Assembly (NCBI GenBank): GCA_014529385.2
Contig: CM043953.1
Span: forward strand, 98,644,842 to 98,708,841
Direction of reading: 5' to 3'
Origin: Adiantum capillus-veneris
Taxonomy: Eukaryota > Streptophyta > Polypodiopsida > Polypodiales > Pteridaceae
DNA length: 64,000 nt
The stretch's first letter is position 1; every line of letters begins with the position of its first letter. Below, in pieces: positions 20,913-33,877 of this stretch. Below the pieces are notes generated by a model. It saw nothing but the letters and a program-made list of their open reading frames with translations, was not told where the DNA came from and searched no databases. Position numbers and translations under genes: made by a program.

Positions 20913-23900
20913 TCATACCTTTTGGAATAATGTCGTCACCTTTTGAAACCAATTGTTCCAAGTTGTTATGGATGAGGCTTTAACCGATAGTTTTTGACCG
21001 CCCTATGCATTTCATCTAGTTGCAAGGGTGGTAAGGTACTCTCCCATGATTTTATTTGCAACATTGTTGTAGGTGGTGAACTTACAACGGGAGGTGCAAA
21101 CTCTTTCTTGCTTGTATGGATATGTACAATGGTAGGTGGAGGTTGTTTCGAAGCTTCTATTTCCGTATAGGAACTACATGAAGAGCAAGAAACTTCATTT
21201 GATTTCCCTGTTCCTGAGCTAGGTGGAACAAATCATTCTTTCTTTGGTACCCAAACTAGCTCTGGAGCGGGTGTATTGCATTCCGTGATTTTTTCCTTTC
21301 CACGATCTTCAATTTGTTTTGGAGCCACAGGATTGAGCTCACATGGGCCCGGTGACAAGTAAGAGCACAATTTACGATTTGGCACCCAGATTTGATCATT
21401 TCCTTCATAGTAGCCTTGGGCTTCCAATAGTTTTTTAGGAATCCAACGCAACATTTCTTTAAATTTCTTGGGGCGAATGGGACGTCTCTTACCAGGCTCC
21501 TATCTTTTAGCACCGGCTATGGTCACTAAAGAAGGTTTAGGGACCCACTTGTATGTTTTCTTTGTTATATTGGGATGGGTCTTGTGTGTCTCAAGCTTTA
21601 TTTCAGCTACATCATTTGAAGCTCTAGAGAGTTGGGCTATGGGAACATATGGTTCAACCTCTTGGACAGGCAATGTTTTGGGTTTTATTTTCTTAAGAGG
21701 CAATATCTAAAGGGCTATGGCTTGAGTGACAGGGTTAAGAGTTGGTTTCTGTGTTGTGACACCCCCTGTCCCCCAATCAATAGTGCATTCGGTGGCTATC
21801 ATCCACGTGCATCCGAGGTTTATATTGCCCTCCATAGTTCCAACAGGCATGACCAAAAAGTCTTGAGCTACAACCCCATTGTCATAACTGATAGAAGTGT
21901 GCTAGATTCCAAAAACCGCAGTTTCTTCTTGTTGACACCCTTGACTTGGATAATACTCTCAGATAGAGGTGGCTTCCCTAACTGACACCACACCCCATAT
22001 GATAGCAGATTATATTTAGCACCCGTGTCCAATAAGGCGTTATATAGCACTTTTCCATAGGTGCTGTTTAGCTCAATAGGGTATCGTAGAGGTGTGTCAG
22101 AGTCCAATCAATCCTCGTCGGTTTCTACGTGGAATGCATGTGTGACTCCAAGGTTAGCCTCTTGTTTTTGTCTTATGCGTTGTTGTCGCTCTTTAGCCTC
22201 AGCTTGAGCTTGTATCTTCTTCAATTTTATTTGTGCCTTGGCTGCCTTTTTTGTATGGATGGCACGCAGCTCCTCTTGGCTTAAAGGATCATAGTATCTT
22301 TTAAATTTGCTCCAATTGAGGAATCCAATGGTTTCAACTCCATCAAGAGTCTCCACACGAATGGTTCCTTGTGGGGTGATCTCACATACTGTATATGGTC
22401 CTTTTCCCGCATATTTCAACTTTTTCTTTTTGTTACGCACTCCATACATAAGGACTTTATCACCAACATTGATATCTTTGTTCTTTAGATGACGGTCAAA
22501 CCATTTCTTCCTCCTATCTTTCTCCACAAGTGCATTTTGCACAGCTAATTGCCTCTCTTCATCTAGCCTTTCAAGGATATATAATCGCTCAACTAAGGGG
22601 TTACCATCCCAACCTTCTTGAGAAGCTACTCGAAGACTAGGAAGGACAAACTCCCATGGCATAACCGCTTCTTGGCCATACACCATCTTGAATGGTGTGT
22701 AGTTAATGGCAACTTTGTACACAGTACGATAAGCCCATAGAGCTGATGTAAGATTTAAATCCCAATCTGTGTGATGAGCTTCCACTGTTTTGGTTAAGAT
22801 AGAGATTAAGGTCTTATTGGTGCTCTCAGCTTGGCCATTTGCTTGTGGATAATAAGGTGTGGACTTATGGTGAGCTATCATAAAGTTGGTAGTGAGTTCT
22901 TTTATTACTGCATTTATAAAATGAGTACCATTGTCACTCACAATCTCAAAGGGGCAACCAAATCTTGTAATAATGTTCTCAAAGAGAAACTTGGCAGTTG
23001 ACCTTGCATCGGCCTTCGGCCTTACGTGTCGCCCTGGCTTCCGCCCACTTTGTTACATAGTCAATGGCAATGATAATATATCGAGATTGAGTGCTACGAG
23101 CTGCCAAACTAATTGGGCCTACAAAGTCCAAATCCCATTTTTCAAATGGTTGAGTCACTTTAACAGGATGTAAGGGCATCCTATCCTCTCGTTGTGTGAT
23201 CTTGTAACGTTGGCATTCATCACATCCTTTTGCAAAAAGTGATGCATCCTTGAATAATGTAGGCCACCAATAGCCTGATTGCAACACCTTTCTAGCTGTT
23301 AGTTCTCCTGAGAAATGTCCGTCGGCTATACCCATGTGGGCTTCTTGCAATATGTATAAATACTCATCCTCACGGGCACAACGTCTAAGTATATCATCCT
23401 TCCCTAGCCTGTAGAGAGTTCCTGCAATGAGAGAGTAAGGTTCACATTCTTTTAACAGTTTTTGAGCATGTCTTTACGAAGCTCTTTGGGGGGAAAACCA
23501 TTAACTAGAAAGTTCACAATCTTCTCACTCCATTCAGGTATGGTTTCGACTAAGAATAGAGAAGTATCGGGCAACTCATCATCGACTCCAGTAGAGGCTT
23601 CACCATTGGGTATGCGAGACAAATGATCCGCCATGACATGTCTTTTACCAGGTCTCACCACAACGGTAAAATCAAACTCAAGGAGAATTAACAACCATCA
23701 TGTAATTCTTCCCGTGGAACAAGATTTATTTACTAGATACAACAAGGCTTGATAATCAACATAGAACACAAACTTGTTGGCCAGAAGGTAGTAGCAAAAT
23801 TTCTTCGCTACATAAATCATACCTAAACCTTCTCGCTCTGTAGTGGTGTAGTTTCTCTCAGCATCATTCAACTGACGACTTGCAAAGCTAATGGGGTAGT

Positions 23901-26663
23901 CCAGTTTATGTTCTCCTGGTTGAGCTAGAGCACACCCAATATCAAAGTTCGATGCATCAATATGCACATGAAAAATTACATTCCAATCGGGCACTCATAG
24001 AATAGGAGCACTAGTCAAGGTCTTTTTCAATGACTCATAAGCATGGTCACACTCCGCAGTCCATTGGAACTCAATAAGAAGCTTGTACAAAGGACGAGCT
24101 ATCTTGGGAAAGTTTAAAATAAACCGTCGGTAATAACCAACATGGCCCATGAACCTTTGAACTCCTTTATAGTTTGTAGGTGGTGACAATTCAGCAATGG
24201 CTTTAATTTTTCCCTCATTTGTGGAAATCCCATTTTTGGACACTATATGCCCTAAAATGACTCCATGTTTAACCCAAAATTGGCATTTGAAAGGGTTTAA
24301 GGAGATGCGATACAATCTACACTTCTCAAACACTTTTCGTAAGCATGTTAGATGTTCTTTCCAAGAGGAATAAACACAAAGGTCATCTAAAAAAGCTTCA
24401 CAAAACTCCCTCAAATATTCTCTAAAAGTAGTGTTTATTAATCTTTGAAAAGTAGCCGGGGCATTGGTTAAGCCAAAAGCCATAACACGAAATGCGAACA
24501 CTCCAAATTCGGTTATAAAGGCTGTTTTAGCTTGGTCCTCCAGCGCAATTGTGATTTGATTGTAGCTAGAGTACCCATCTAAAACGCTATAAGCTTCCTT
24601 CCCTGCAACTCTTTCAAGCACATGTTCTGAATATGGCAAGGGGTAATGGTCCCTCCTAGTGGCGGCATTGACCTTCTTGAGATCCACACACACTTTGAGT
24701 TTCCCATTCTTTTTTGGCACATCACTATTGGAGACACCCATTCTGAGTGCTCAATAGGGTGTATGAATCTGCATTCCACAAGCTTTTCAATCTCTTCTTG
24801 AACGATTTTTGCATATTTAGGATTCATTGGGTAGGGTCGTTGCTGAACTGGTTTAGCCATGCTATTCATGGGGATTATGTGCTGCACCACGGAAGATGGA
24901 ACACCTTTCATATCGTGATATGTCCAGGCAAATATATCCCTGAATTCCTTGAGAAGTTCTTTAAGTACACACTCCTCAGTCTCGATCAGCTCCTGGGCAA
25001 TGAAAACATGTTTAGACTCTTCTCCTGGGTCTGCTAACTCTATTTCCTTAACTATCACTGGACCGTCATAGACTCCATTGCTCCCATCGATAGGTTTTCT
25101 TTGAGTCTTTGTATACACAACCTTACGTTCCTCTGTGGTATAGGATTTGAAATGTTCAGGTGCAGGGTGTAAGTCTGTGGAGTCCTATTGTTATGTGGAC
25201 TGTGATTCACTTCTGATTCATTTTGTTGTTGAGCTAACTCTCAATTTTGTCGTCTCCTTACAGTACGGCTCAACTTTGGCTTCTCTGTAGCCTCTAGTTG
25301 TGCAATGTCAATGGGTTGTGGACTACACCACATAACGCTTTGAAGGTATTCACCCCAATTATCTACCAACTTCCGATGAGCATCACATGCCCCTATATAA
25401 TTAAGCCATTCTGCGATAGATTTCTTTTCACTTATTCTAGCACGCACATTTGTTCGATATCTTCGCCTTTTATATCTCTTACTCTTCTTGTTTAATTCTT
25501 GATTATGGCCGATCTCTAGTGAAGAGTCACTAGATGAATCACTACTTGTCATCTAGGTTACCACTGGGCCTTGAATGGTTTGTCCCCACATTTGCACTAA
25601 GATTTAACTCAGATTCTTCGTCCTCAGAGTCAATTTCAACTGATGATTCTGGCCCCAAATCGTGTGGGCTATAGTCTTGTGAGGTGCTACTGGTTCCAAT
25701 GCCAGTCAAACTTTCATCTTTTAGATCATCAGAAGCTATATGCATTGTTTCTAGCATATTTAAGGGTACAAGTGGTGGTATTTCATCCCCCTCAGGTGTT
25801 ACCCAGGTTGTCCCCCTATTTCCCCAAGTGTCTATGGTTGCTGCTAGGTGGACCCAATCCACATTGTCCGACTCAGTCATCCCAAGTAGTACATCCATAT
25901 AAGGAGAATCTTCCCCAATATCAATGTCCGCTTTACACGTGTAACAATACTGCAATGGGGCCGAGTAAACTATGGTGTCAGATCTATGATCAATTATAAA
26001 CCTGTTTCCTAAAGGGTGTGCTCGACCCGTCACAAGATCCACTCGAATGACAGAATCTTGGAACTGCAGGTAGACATGGTTCTTAGACCAATCATGCACC
26101 ATTTTTGCTTCCCTCATGAAAGGACGTCCTAAGATCATCTCCGATGCCATAGTGTGTTTGGAGAAATCCATAACAATGAAGGTAATCCTTATTTTATGTC
26201 CAAAGACCTTGATCTTGAGATCTTCTAGCATCCCAATAGGTTTAACAATAGACCCATTGGCCATCTTCACTACTATGGTTGTGGTCACAAGGTGAGGTCT
26301 TCCCATAGTTTCCCAGCAATTTTTAGTCACAATGCTAACCCCAGCGCCACCATCAAGGATTTCCTTCATAGTTAATCCCTTAGTAGAGATTGGTATGGTC
26401 GCATTGGATTCATCACCTTCAAAGTATTGTCCCAACTTGTTAACAGGTATTTCTATAACAAGGTTCTCATCTAGGTTGGGTTGTGGATCTAAGTGTTCCT
26501 CCTCTATTGGCATCTCCCCAGCTCCATCCATCTGTGCAAATTGTGGTAGCCCAAACTTTAGTTCTCCATTGAGGAAGGCTCGAAGAGCTGAGACTAGCTC
26601 AGGGTTTTGGTATAGTTTGGACATGATGGTGGTTCTAACTTCTGAAGACATGAAATCCATCAA
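20913..26663 (-). pseudogene. pol: pol of element C, multiply frameshifted
   Basis: From right to left: retropepsin with KEILDGGAGVSIVTKNCW and EMILGRPFM (26663-25542); a linker; RT (25118-23995) with YPLPYSEHVLERV, FAFRVMAFGLTNAPATFQR and the catalytic FLDDLCVYS; RNase H (23994-23698, HVHIDASNFDIG); integrase with zinc motif GKGCDECQRYK-type Cys pair (23350-22979) and DDE core (SDNGTHFI, NGQAESTNKT; 22941-22108). A second retropepsin-like domain with ALLDTGAKYNLLSYG follows (22107-21868), then the WVPK region (21703-21233). Frameshifts lie near 24700, 23450, 23010 (an extra GGCCTTCGGCC-like duplication) and 21870, with a stop at 23995. RT type and primer site place it with Athila/Tat-like Ty3 elements. 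Confidence 0.88.
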
Positions 26664-29600
26664 TTTGGCAATTTTAACGACACCTTTTGGCCTTGAGTCC
26701 CTTGACGTGGGGAAGATGTGATCTCCCTTTCTTCGATAGGATCAAGTAGTCCCTCTGTAAACATTCTTTCCATCAAGAAGTGAGTACGCCCACATTCCCA
26801 TGACTTTAAGTCACTTTCTTCTTGGATGACACTAGGTATGGCTAAGGGTCTATGGACTTGGTGAGGTTGTTGTTGCGTAGGAAACACTGTGTCTGTAATC
26901 TGGATTTGCTTAGGTGCTGGTTCTAGATCCCTTTGGGTATCTTCTACCAAACTCCTTAATTGCTTGACTCGCTCAATCTCCTCTGTAGGGACTGGATAAG
27001 TTCCTATCTTCTTCTTGGGTCCTGGCCATTGTGGCTCATGAAGATCTTCCTTGTTGGTTTCTATCTTAGTGGTCATTTTGGTCTCCATGGTTTCACCTGA
27101 ATCAGAATCTTCTCCAGCGTCGTTCATATATACGGGGTCGTCACTAGTCGCTATGTTGGTCTTTGAACTGGGGTCTGACTTCACTGCTTTCTGCGATCTC
27201 TTTCTTCGTGTTTTCTTCTTTTTCTGAGATTGGGCAATTGATGCCGTGTCTCTTTCCTCAAGAATATGATTTTGTTTTTGGAGCATCGATCGTGTGAGTA
27301 CGTTTATTGATACCACAGGTGTACTTTGTGATGGCTCCTCGGTAACTTCAGTCAAGTTTAATGGCGTGATCTTCGATGCATTTGGATTATTTGGACATAG
27401 GGCAATCAAATGATCTATGCCACATCAATTACACATGAGTATCGGCATTGTAGACGTGTTTGCTTGATTGGTTTGCATTAGTGTGGCATTCTTTTGTAGC
27501 CTAATAGGACACTCGGCTACACGATGCGGACCTCCACACTCATAGCATTGAAGAGGTGGTCTCTTAGCAATGTAATTGATATTTTGGCCTCTTGCAGGAA
27601 GAGCAGCTACTTGATATACAGGTTTGACTTGTCCCAAATAGTCCTCCATGTAGTATTGTGGACTTTCTTCAAGCACATCCATTCCATAGGCAATATTAGG
27701 ATCTCTATCTTCCTCACAGCCTTCCAAACAAGTAATAGATGACTCACAACCCACTTAATTCACATAAGTGATTCTCGAATGTGGTGGTTGCGGTCCTAGC
27801 ACTGGAGGTGGTAAAGGTGTTGTTTGAACAACATTTTGGGCCCTAGGGACCATGTGTTGTGATGTTTGTTCAAGAGGTGGGGCCGGCATCAATGCAGGCA
27901 CTCGAGGTGTGTCTGTCCATGCTAAGGTTGGTCTATTGGCCATCGCACGCTTAAATACTATGCAATCCTTAGCTTGATGACCATACCTTTCACATGCATT
28001 GCAATTCCCATTGAATTTTACTCTAAAAGTAGGGCATTCATTGGTACTATGCGGTCCATAGCATACTAAGCACCATTGTTGCTCCCTTCTTGGATACATA
28101 TGATTGTTTTGTGGAGCACGATTGTCTCTAAGACTCTCTTGAATAGCCTTGGTGAGATATGCTAAAGTCATCTCAGATATCTTTGGCTCCTTAGCAATAG
28201 GCTTTAGGGTAATTGGCTGATGCTCCGATGCTTGTGAGCTAATAGATTTAGACTCAACAGACACTATTTCTCCTTGAATCATTAAATTATCCTCCAATTG
28301 GATCGCATTGGTGGTGATTGCTTCCCAAGTGGTGATACCTCTAATGACTAAGCCATTGTAGATATCCTCATGTCGTAACCCCCTAATGAATCTATCAAGC
28401 AATTGGTTATTGTTGAAGTGCTCATTTGGATTACAACGAGAATTCAAATGCTTCAAGCGACTAATAAAGTCTCTCACTGACTCTCCTTCCTCTCGTTGGG
28501 CTTTCTGGAGCTGAGAGGCTACACCCCAAAGCACTCCCTCTCGTATGTATTCTTTTAAGAACAGTCTCCTAAGAGTAGGGTAAATCGTTTTTTCTTCCAC
28601 CGTTAGGGTTCTATACCAATCCCCAGCCTTTCCACTTAAGGTTAGGCTTAAAGCATTGCTCTTATGTAGGTCATTGTGTTCTCCTAGAGAATCACATATA
28701 TGTTCAAACACTTCGATATGCTTTCTCACATCCCCGTCTCCACTAAATTTTTGTGTGAGCTTGGCTATTTGTACTGCCTTACTTCTAGGCTCTCTATCAG
28801 GCACGTTACGCATATTCTCAGTAATAGATCGACCGATAGCTTGAGCAAATGTTGACAAGTCACCTAAGTGAGCAGGCACCGTGGGAGGAGGTGCTCCAGA
28901 GACTACATGTGGAGTAGGTATTGGCATCGGGCTTGGCGCATAGGAAGCCCTTGGGTTCCACGTTGGGTACGATGTTGTGCCATGTGGTGGTCCATAGTTC
29001 ATATGTGTGGCCCTAGGCATAGCAGACGTCGGATGTGACATGCTAATGCTAGCCGGTATAGTCCCATGGAAATAAGAACTTGGGTATTGTGCTTGTGGAG
29101 CATAGGTTGTTGAAATAATGGGAGGAGTAGAGACTACATGAGTACGAGGACCCATGGGTGTATGCGATTGGTACACACTTGTAGGTACTGTTGCATGCAT
29201 TGAGCTACCATGTATTGGTGCTTTACTTACAAATGAGGTCCATGGCATGTTTCTTGGCATGCCCATCATTGGGGTAGGCATGGTAGCCATGGTGTCATCA
29301 AGGGAAAGATGAGCTAGACTTGGAAAGGTGAAGCTATCACTTGTGGGCTCAGATTGCACTGAGACCCCTGGAGAAACAACATATTGGAGGATCCATGGGA
29401 CTTACCGAGGGAGTCTCCATTTGCGATAAGGTCGGTTGTTTAGCCTTTCCTGTAGCCAAGAATCTCATGAGAACCGTTGAAGGCATGTTGATCCCCTTGT
29501 TCTGTCTCTCTAACTCAATGACCCTATGGATGACCTCACAAACTCTTTGTTGTTGATCCTCCACACTAGTAGCACCCATTGTGGATTGTAGGACATCTAA

Positions 29601-30390
29601 CCAACCCACGTGATAGGTGTGACCTGTGTATAGGTCGATCAGAGTTTCTGTTTGTAGTTCGTACTCCCAGTTCTCATTTAGGAACACTCCATCTAGGATT
29701 GAGGTGCTAGGAGTTTCCTTTGAGCTAGATGCAATGTTGCTTTCTAGGGGTTGGCCCTTAGCGGTTGCTCAGTCAGGAGCACTCGATTGCTCTCTTAGCA
29801 AGGATATTGACATATGCCCTTTCGATTTTAGCTCTCTTCATTGCTCCACCTTGCGTAAGCTCTCAATTTTCTTTTCCCTCAGTGCAAGGATATATCGCTT
29901 AACCTCTTGCACTTCGGCAAGGCTTCTAGTATCGGGTAATATGACCTCGGAGGGGAATAACTCTAAAGAGTCAGGAGGTGCAGTGAATGAAGTATTCACG
30001 TGCACATTTTCTAAACAGTATAGGGTCTACGTTGGTCACGAATGGAGAATTTACTTTCCCACCCCCCTTATTTACATCATTAGCTCCATGTTCGGAGCGA
30101 GTGGCTCTACTAAAGGTTTCCTTCAGGCGGCTAAGCACGCTCGGCCCGGACCGCGGGCCCATGGCATGCATGTCTTAGATTGAGCTATCGGGATTAGGCA
30201 TTGGGAAACCCTCCATGACGTTGTAGTCAGAGGAAGAGTCACTAGCCGCTATGTTCGGGTCTTGGTTTGTACTACCTTGGGTCCCTGCCGAGGGCCCGAA
30301 ACCTAAAGTAGGTGGATATTGAGAACTCACGTAAGTCGAAATTCTCTCTAGTTGCTCCATCTCTAGCACACGATCAGAGCGCAGATGCAC
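26660..30390 (-). pseudogene. gag: gag of element C
   Basis: It starts MHLRSDRVLE at 30390, like B (MHLRSGRVLE). A disordered Ser/Pro/Met-rich N-terminal region (to about 28800) precedes a Retrotrans_gag domain (GKAGDWYRTL, EYIREGVLWGVASQLQ, ESVRDFISRLKHLNSRC; about 28640-28430). Four zinc knuckles of the C-x2-C-x3/4-H-x4-C kind follow (about 28070-27410). In the second, CNACERYGHQAKDC keeps its ligands. A stop at 27757-27755 (TAA for CAA in B and D) and another at 27427-27425 (TGA for CGA) interrupt the frame. Frameshifts near 29350 and 30170 further break it. A basic KKKKTRRKRS stretch near 27210 resembles a nuclear localisation signal. Confidence 0.85.
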
Positions 30391-31192
30391 GTGCCTTTGG
30401 CACCCTACAAGCGTCGGCCAATAACCTCGAAGGTTAACTGCTTACTTTTTTAAGCGTCCGTTTTCACTCGTGTTTTTTACATTTTTAATGTTTTTTAATG
30501 TTTGATTTTTTTGATTGAAGTGTGTGATAGCTCGAAACGAGCGTATCACTTAGAGGGTCGCTGTGTGCTTTACAACATAATTTTCGGGCATCTGAAGTTC
30601 CGTTGGTCCTCAAAAAATCGATTTTTAGCTACGTGTGAAGCTAAAATTCGTAATTTTAAAAGGCGACTGAGGCCTAGGCTTGAGCGTGAGCTTGGGTTTG
30701 GGTCTGGGAGATATTCCCGATCTCGGTCCTACTTGTTAATTTTTTTTTTCAATTTTTAAAATTTTAAAATTTTTATTTTAAAGGATAAGGTCGCCGCAGC
30801 CTACGCGAGAGCACACACACACACACTCTATCTACCTACTCCTAACTAATACACTTACTGTTACACACTAACACACTCTATTAGCTCTCACAGATCTACT
30901 TCCTACTTACTGTACACAAAAAACTAACAACCTTAATACACAGATAATAAACACAGTACCTTTGAAAACTCCATTAACAAACAAAACTAACAACCTTAAT
31001 ATACAGAGAATAAACACAGTACCTTTGAAAAATCCATTAACAAAAAAAATACACAGTATAACACAAAATCCTTCTTCTCAACACACACACCCTCCTTCCT
31101 TCCCTTTCCTACAATTGAAATTACACCACAAAAGAAGCACAGAGTGCCATTCAAGCTTAGTGTATGGCATTCCCTAGCAACGGCGCCAAAAA
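30391..31192 (-). other. Leader of element C with PBS and conserved hairpin
   Basis: The primer site is at 31172-31191 (minus strand TTTTTGGCGCCGTTGCTAGG). It is the TGGCGCC-type site of Athila/Tat elements, with two changes from the D copy (GGCGCCGCTGCCGGGG). A hairpin at 30524-30549 (RNA sense GTGATA-C-GCTCG-TTT-CGAGC-TATCAC) is conserved in B and D. The rest of the leader is A/T-rich and closely matches D at 51067-51800. No gene is present. Confidence 0.7.
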
Positions 31193-31397
31193 TGTGCCCG
31201 TATGTCGCACGTGTCAGTGCAAGGAACTTGCCGATACACCGCGTGCGAGCCACAAATGGCTCCAAGCACACAACAAGCCTAAACTAGTAAGCTCAAAGAT
31301 GACGATGGTGTGTCACTCACCACTCTACGCTTGCTTCGTGGAGGATTCCTCGCCGCGAAGAAGAGGGAGACGCCGCTACGCCGCGCTCAACCGCCTC
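31193..31397 (-). repeat. 5' LTR of element C, distal part (resumes at 44811)
   Basis: TGTGCCCGTATGTCGCACG... in plus-strand view, interrupted at 31397 by element B. The remainder is 44811-45184, and GCCTC is duplicated at the junction. Confidence 0.92.
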
Positions 31398-31955
31398 TGT
31401 TAAGACTAGGGACTTGCTACGCGCCGTGTGCGAGCCACAAAGGCTCCTAGCACACAGTCATACAACAGACAAGCTCACAAGGAAGAACGGTGTGTCACTC
31501 ACCTTCCTCCGTAGTTGCGAATGAAGGATTCCCGCGCCGCGAAGAAGAGGGAGACGCCGCTACGCCGCGCTCAACCGCCTCGCCGCCGTCGTGCCGCCGC
31601 AACGCTCGATCGCACACACACTATCACACACTCTCTCTCTCTCACGCACACACACAAGGAGATGGTGAAGGAGAAGGTGGAGATGGAGCAAGAGCAGCTT
31701 CTATTGCACAATGAGAGAATGACTCAATTTTAGGTTTAATTGGCTTTTATGTGAGCTCACCCCATTCACACTTGGGCGCCCATGCTTAGCCAACTAACCC
31801 TAGCATGTTTGTGTTAGAGTGCGCCTCTCATCGGCGATCACTCTACCTTTCCATATTGGACCGACAAGCCCGGTGCCTGACTCTACTTAAATAAATAATA
31901 CGGTTACGGTGTCCGTCGTAGGCGATAGGGTGTCCGTGAGCCACGAGGGTTAACA
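31398..31955 (-). repeat. 3' LTR of element B
   Basis: 558 bp, TGTTAAGACTAGGG...GGGTTAACA in plus-strand view. It shares the TTAACCCTCGTGGCTCACGG end and the CGCCGC-rich middle with C and D LTRs, but its other end differs (TAGGGACTTGCTACGCGCCG). Confidence 0.93.
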
Positions 31956-31970
31956 TTGCCCCCCTTCCTG
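31956..31970 (-). other. 3' polypurine tract of element B
   Basis: The minus strand reads CAGGAAGGGGGGCAA next to the 3' LTR. Confidence 0.85.
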
Positions 31971-32458
31971 ATGTAGATTCCGTCCTCGGAAGCTATTGAG
32001 TTGAAGCTTGGTATGTCCATGTTGTAGAGCATCTAGATTTGAATCTGCAAGGCAAAGTCACTGTTTTAGCAAGCGGAATTATATTGCCATAAATCATGAG
32101 GGGAATGTAAAGTACATGTGGAAATGAGTAAATGCAAGATTTATGAAATGTTAGACTGCCATTAAGGACAAATAAATTGCACTTTGAGTAAATTAATTAA
32201 TCAAGAGTTTTGAGCTTATGGGTGAGTCTATCAATTAGTTAGCTATGACTAAGGTTAAAACAACTACTCTAGTACTAGCTAAGCTAAGAAGATTATCTAA
32301 ATGCAAGATTCCCTAATTATGCTTTTCAGCTTTGATTAGCCAACTCGCTCTCACAACTGCAAACAAAAGCTTGAATGTTAACTGTAAGCTCAATGGAAGT
32401 CTTTTAATTTTTTTATTTTTTTTTATAATACTTTTTTACTTTGGGTCACAATCATGTG

Positions 32459-32622
32459 ACGTGTGTGCTTATTTTGTATGTCCGGGGTTTTTTGCTTCTT
32501 AAGGAAAAGTGCCCACACTGGGAACCTCTAGGGCTCTAGTACCATAGACAATACATGTGAGTGAAGTACCCATTCAAGCCAGGATTTCTCTTCCAGCGTA
32601 AGATTTTTCATTTGTGGCACTT
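32459..32622 (-). other. Conserved 3' noncoding block of element B
   Basis: This is the counterpart of 19438-19600 in C. The flanking noncoding DNA on both sides is unrelated to C, so conservation is local. Confidence 0.75.
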
Positions 32623-33174
32623 ATGTTTTTTTTTTTTTGCTTCCATTTCCTTGGTATTCGCACTAGTGTTTTTTGTTGTTTAAGTGAGCAAGCTTTCTCT
32701 GCCTAAAACATTCCTAAGGTCTCAAATACTCGGATAATTTTATTAGCTAGGCCTAGTGGTCAAGTAAATGAGTTAACCTAAAGTCACGGTCTCCTAATCT
32801 CCAGGCTCATCCATAAGATTAAACTGGAGTTCAATCAACTTAAGCAAAGACAAATTTATACATCTATAATGGCAGATAACAATCATAACTATTGCACTCA
32901 AACAAGGCATGAAAAATCATTATTAGCAATTACACATATCCACCAACATGAATCATGGAAAGTAGTACACCTGGAGGTATGGAGTGGCTCATTTCGTTGA
33001 AGCAGATGTCCTCAGCCATGTGGATGGAGATCCATATAAGTCCTACCTAACACATCCAAAAACAGGCACTATACCTCTAGGAGGCATGTCAGTGTGAAAA
33101 ATTAAAACTCCTAAAAAACAAACTCAAAACACAATCTAGACCCCTAACCTACCTATCTGTCACCCCTTTTAGAA

Positions 33175-33597
33175 TCAAGGAAAGAGGATATTATATAAAC
33201 CGGGTGGCCACCCTAAGGCTAGGCCTCTATCCTCATCATCTAGATAAATAAAATCGTTGTCCGTGAGGCCATAGTCTTCCTCGGTCTCTATTAGTTCCTC
33301 TTCATCATCCTCTTGTGCAAGCATGCTAATCAAGAACCTCGCGATGCGTGGATACTCATCTTGTGCAAAAGAATAAGTATGTGCCACTGAAGACACATTC
33401 GCTACTGGGTAGGGATCACTAGTTAGCCATAGACGTATCACCCATTTTAACTCCTCAAAATTTCTCTCACATGCAAGGCTCTCTATCAAATCCCATTCGC
33501 AAGAAAGTATAGGGTAGCATACGTAGAACACTTGAGGAAAAGACAAAGGGTACCTTTCATCAAAAATAGAAGTGCATGCCTCTGGTGAAGTAGCCAT
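33175..33597 (-). CDS. Accessory ORF of element B (140 aa, acidic, unknown function)
   Basis: Starts at ATGGCTACT (33597), preceded by TTGTCAG|AA, and ends at 33175. An in-frame ATG three codons upstream exists, but the shared start with C is ATGGCTA. It has the same 140-codon length as the ORF of element C and a little over half identical residues by eye. Fixed blocks are CEWDL, ACERNFEEL, YLDDEDRGLALG and LYNILFP. Synonymous changes dominate in the C-terminal block. There is no hydrophobic segment long enough to span a membrane and no known motif. It lies 281 nt downstream of the pol stop. The function is not recognisable; an accessory or regulatory protein of the element is the simplest reading. 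Confidence 0.82.
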   Translation of the reverse strand: MATSPEACTSIFDERYPLSFPQVFYVCYPILSCEWDLIESLACERNFEELKWVIRLWLTSDPYPVANVSSVAHTYSFAQDEYPRIARFLISMLAQEDDEEELIETEEDYGLTDNDFIYLDDEDRGLALGWPPGLYNILFP

Positions 33598-33858
33598 TTC
33601 TGACAATACAGATAGATTTGGTTAGGCCTTTAAAACATAAGAGTTGTTTTTGTGTGTTGCTTGAATTGACACGGTGAATTTGGACTTATATGTAAGATCT
33701 GATAGGGTGCTCTCTCGTTGCTAGCCGCTCTTGCTCTTTACTATTTTTGTTTTTTGTGAGTATAAGGCTATATATATACATTCCCTAAGATTGGAATTGA
33801 GAGGTCAGGGAGGAAGGTTGAGAGGGGAGCGAGTGAATGATTGATGTTAGCAAACACT

Positions 33859-33870
33859 CCCCCCTTCCTT
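33859..33870 (-). other. Internal polypurine tract at the end of pol (B)
   Basis: The minus strand reads AAGGAAGGGGGGAGTGTTTG, 8 nt after the pol stop codon. It is identical in C and D. Confidence 0.65.
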
Positions 33871-33877
33871 GGGTAGA

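Noticed and set aside
21233-21703. Separate host gene at the C-terminal WVPK region of C
   Set aside because: In element B the same sequence is continuous with integrase in one frame, so it is part of the retroelement polyprotein.
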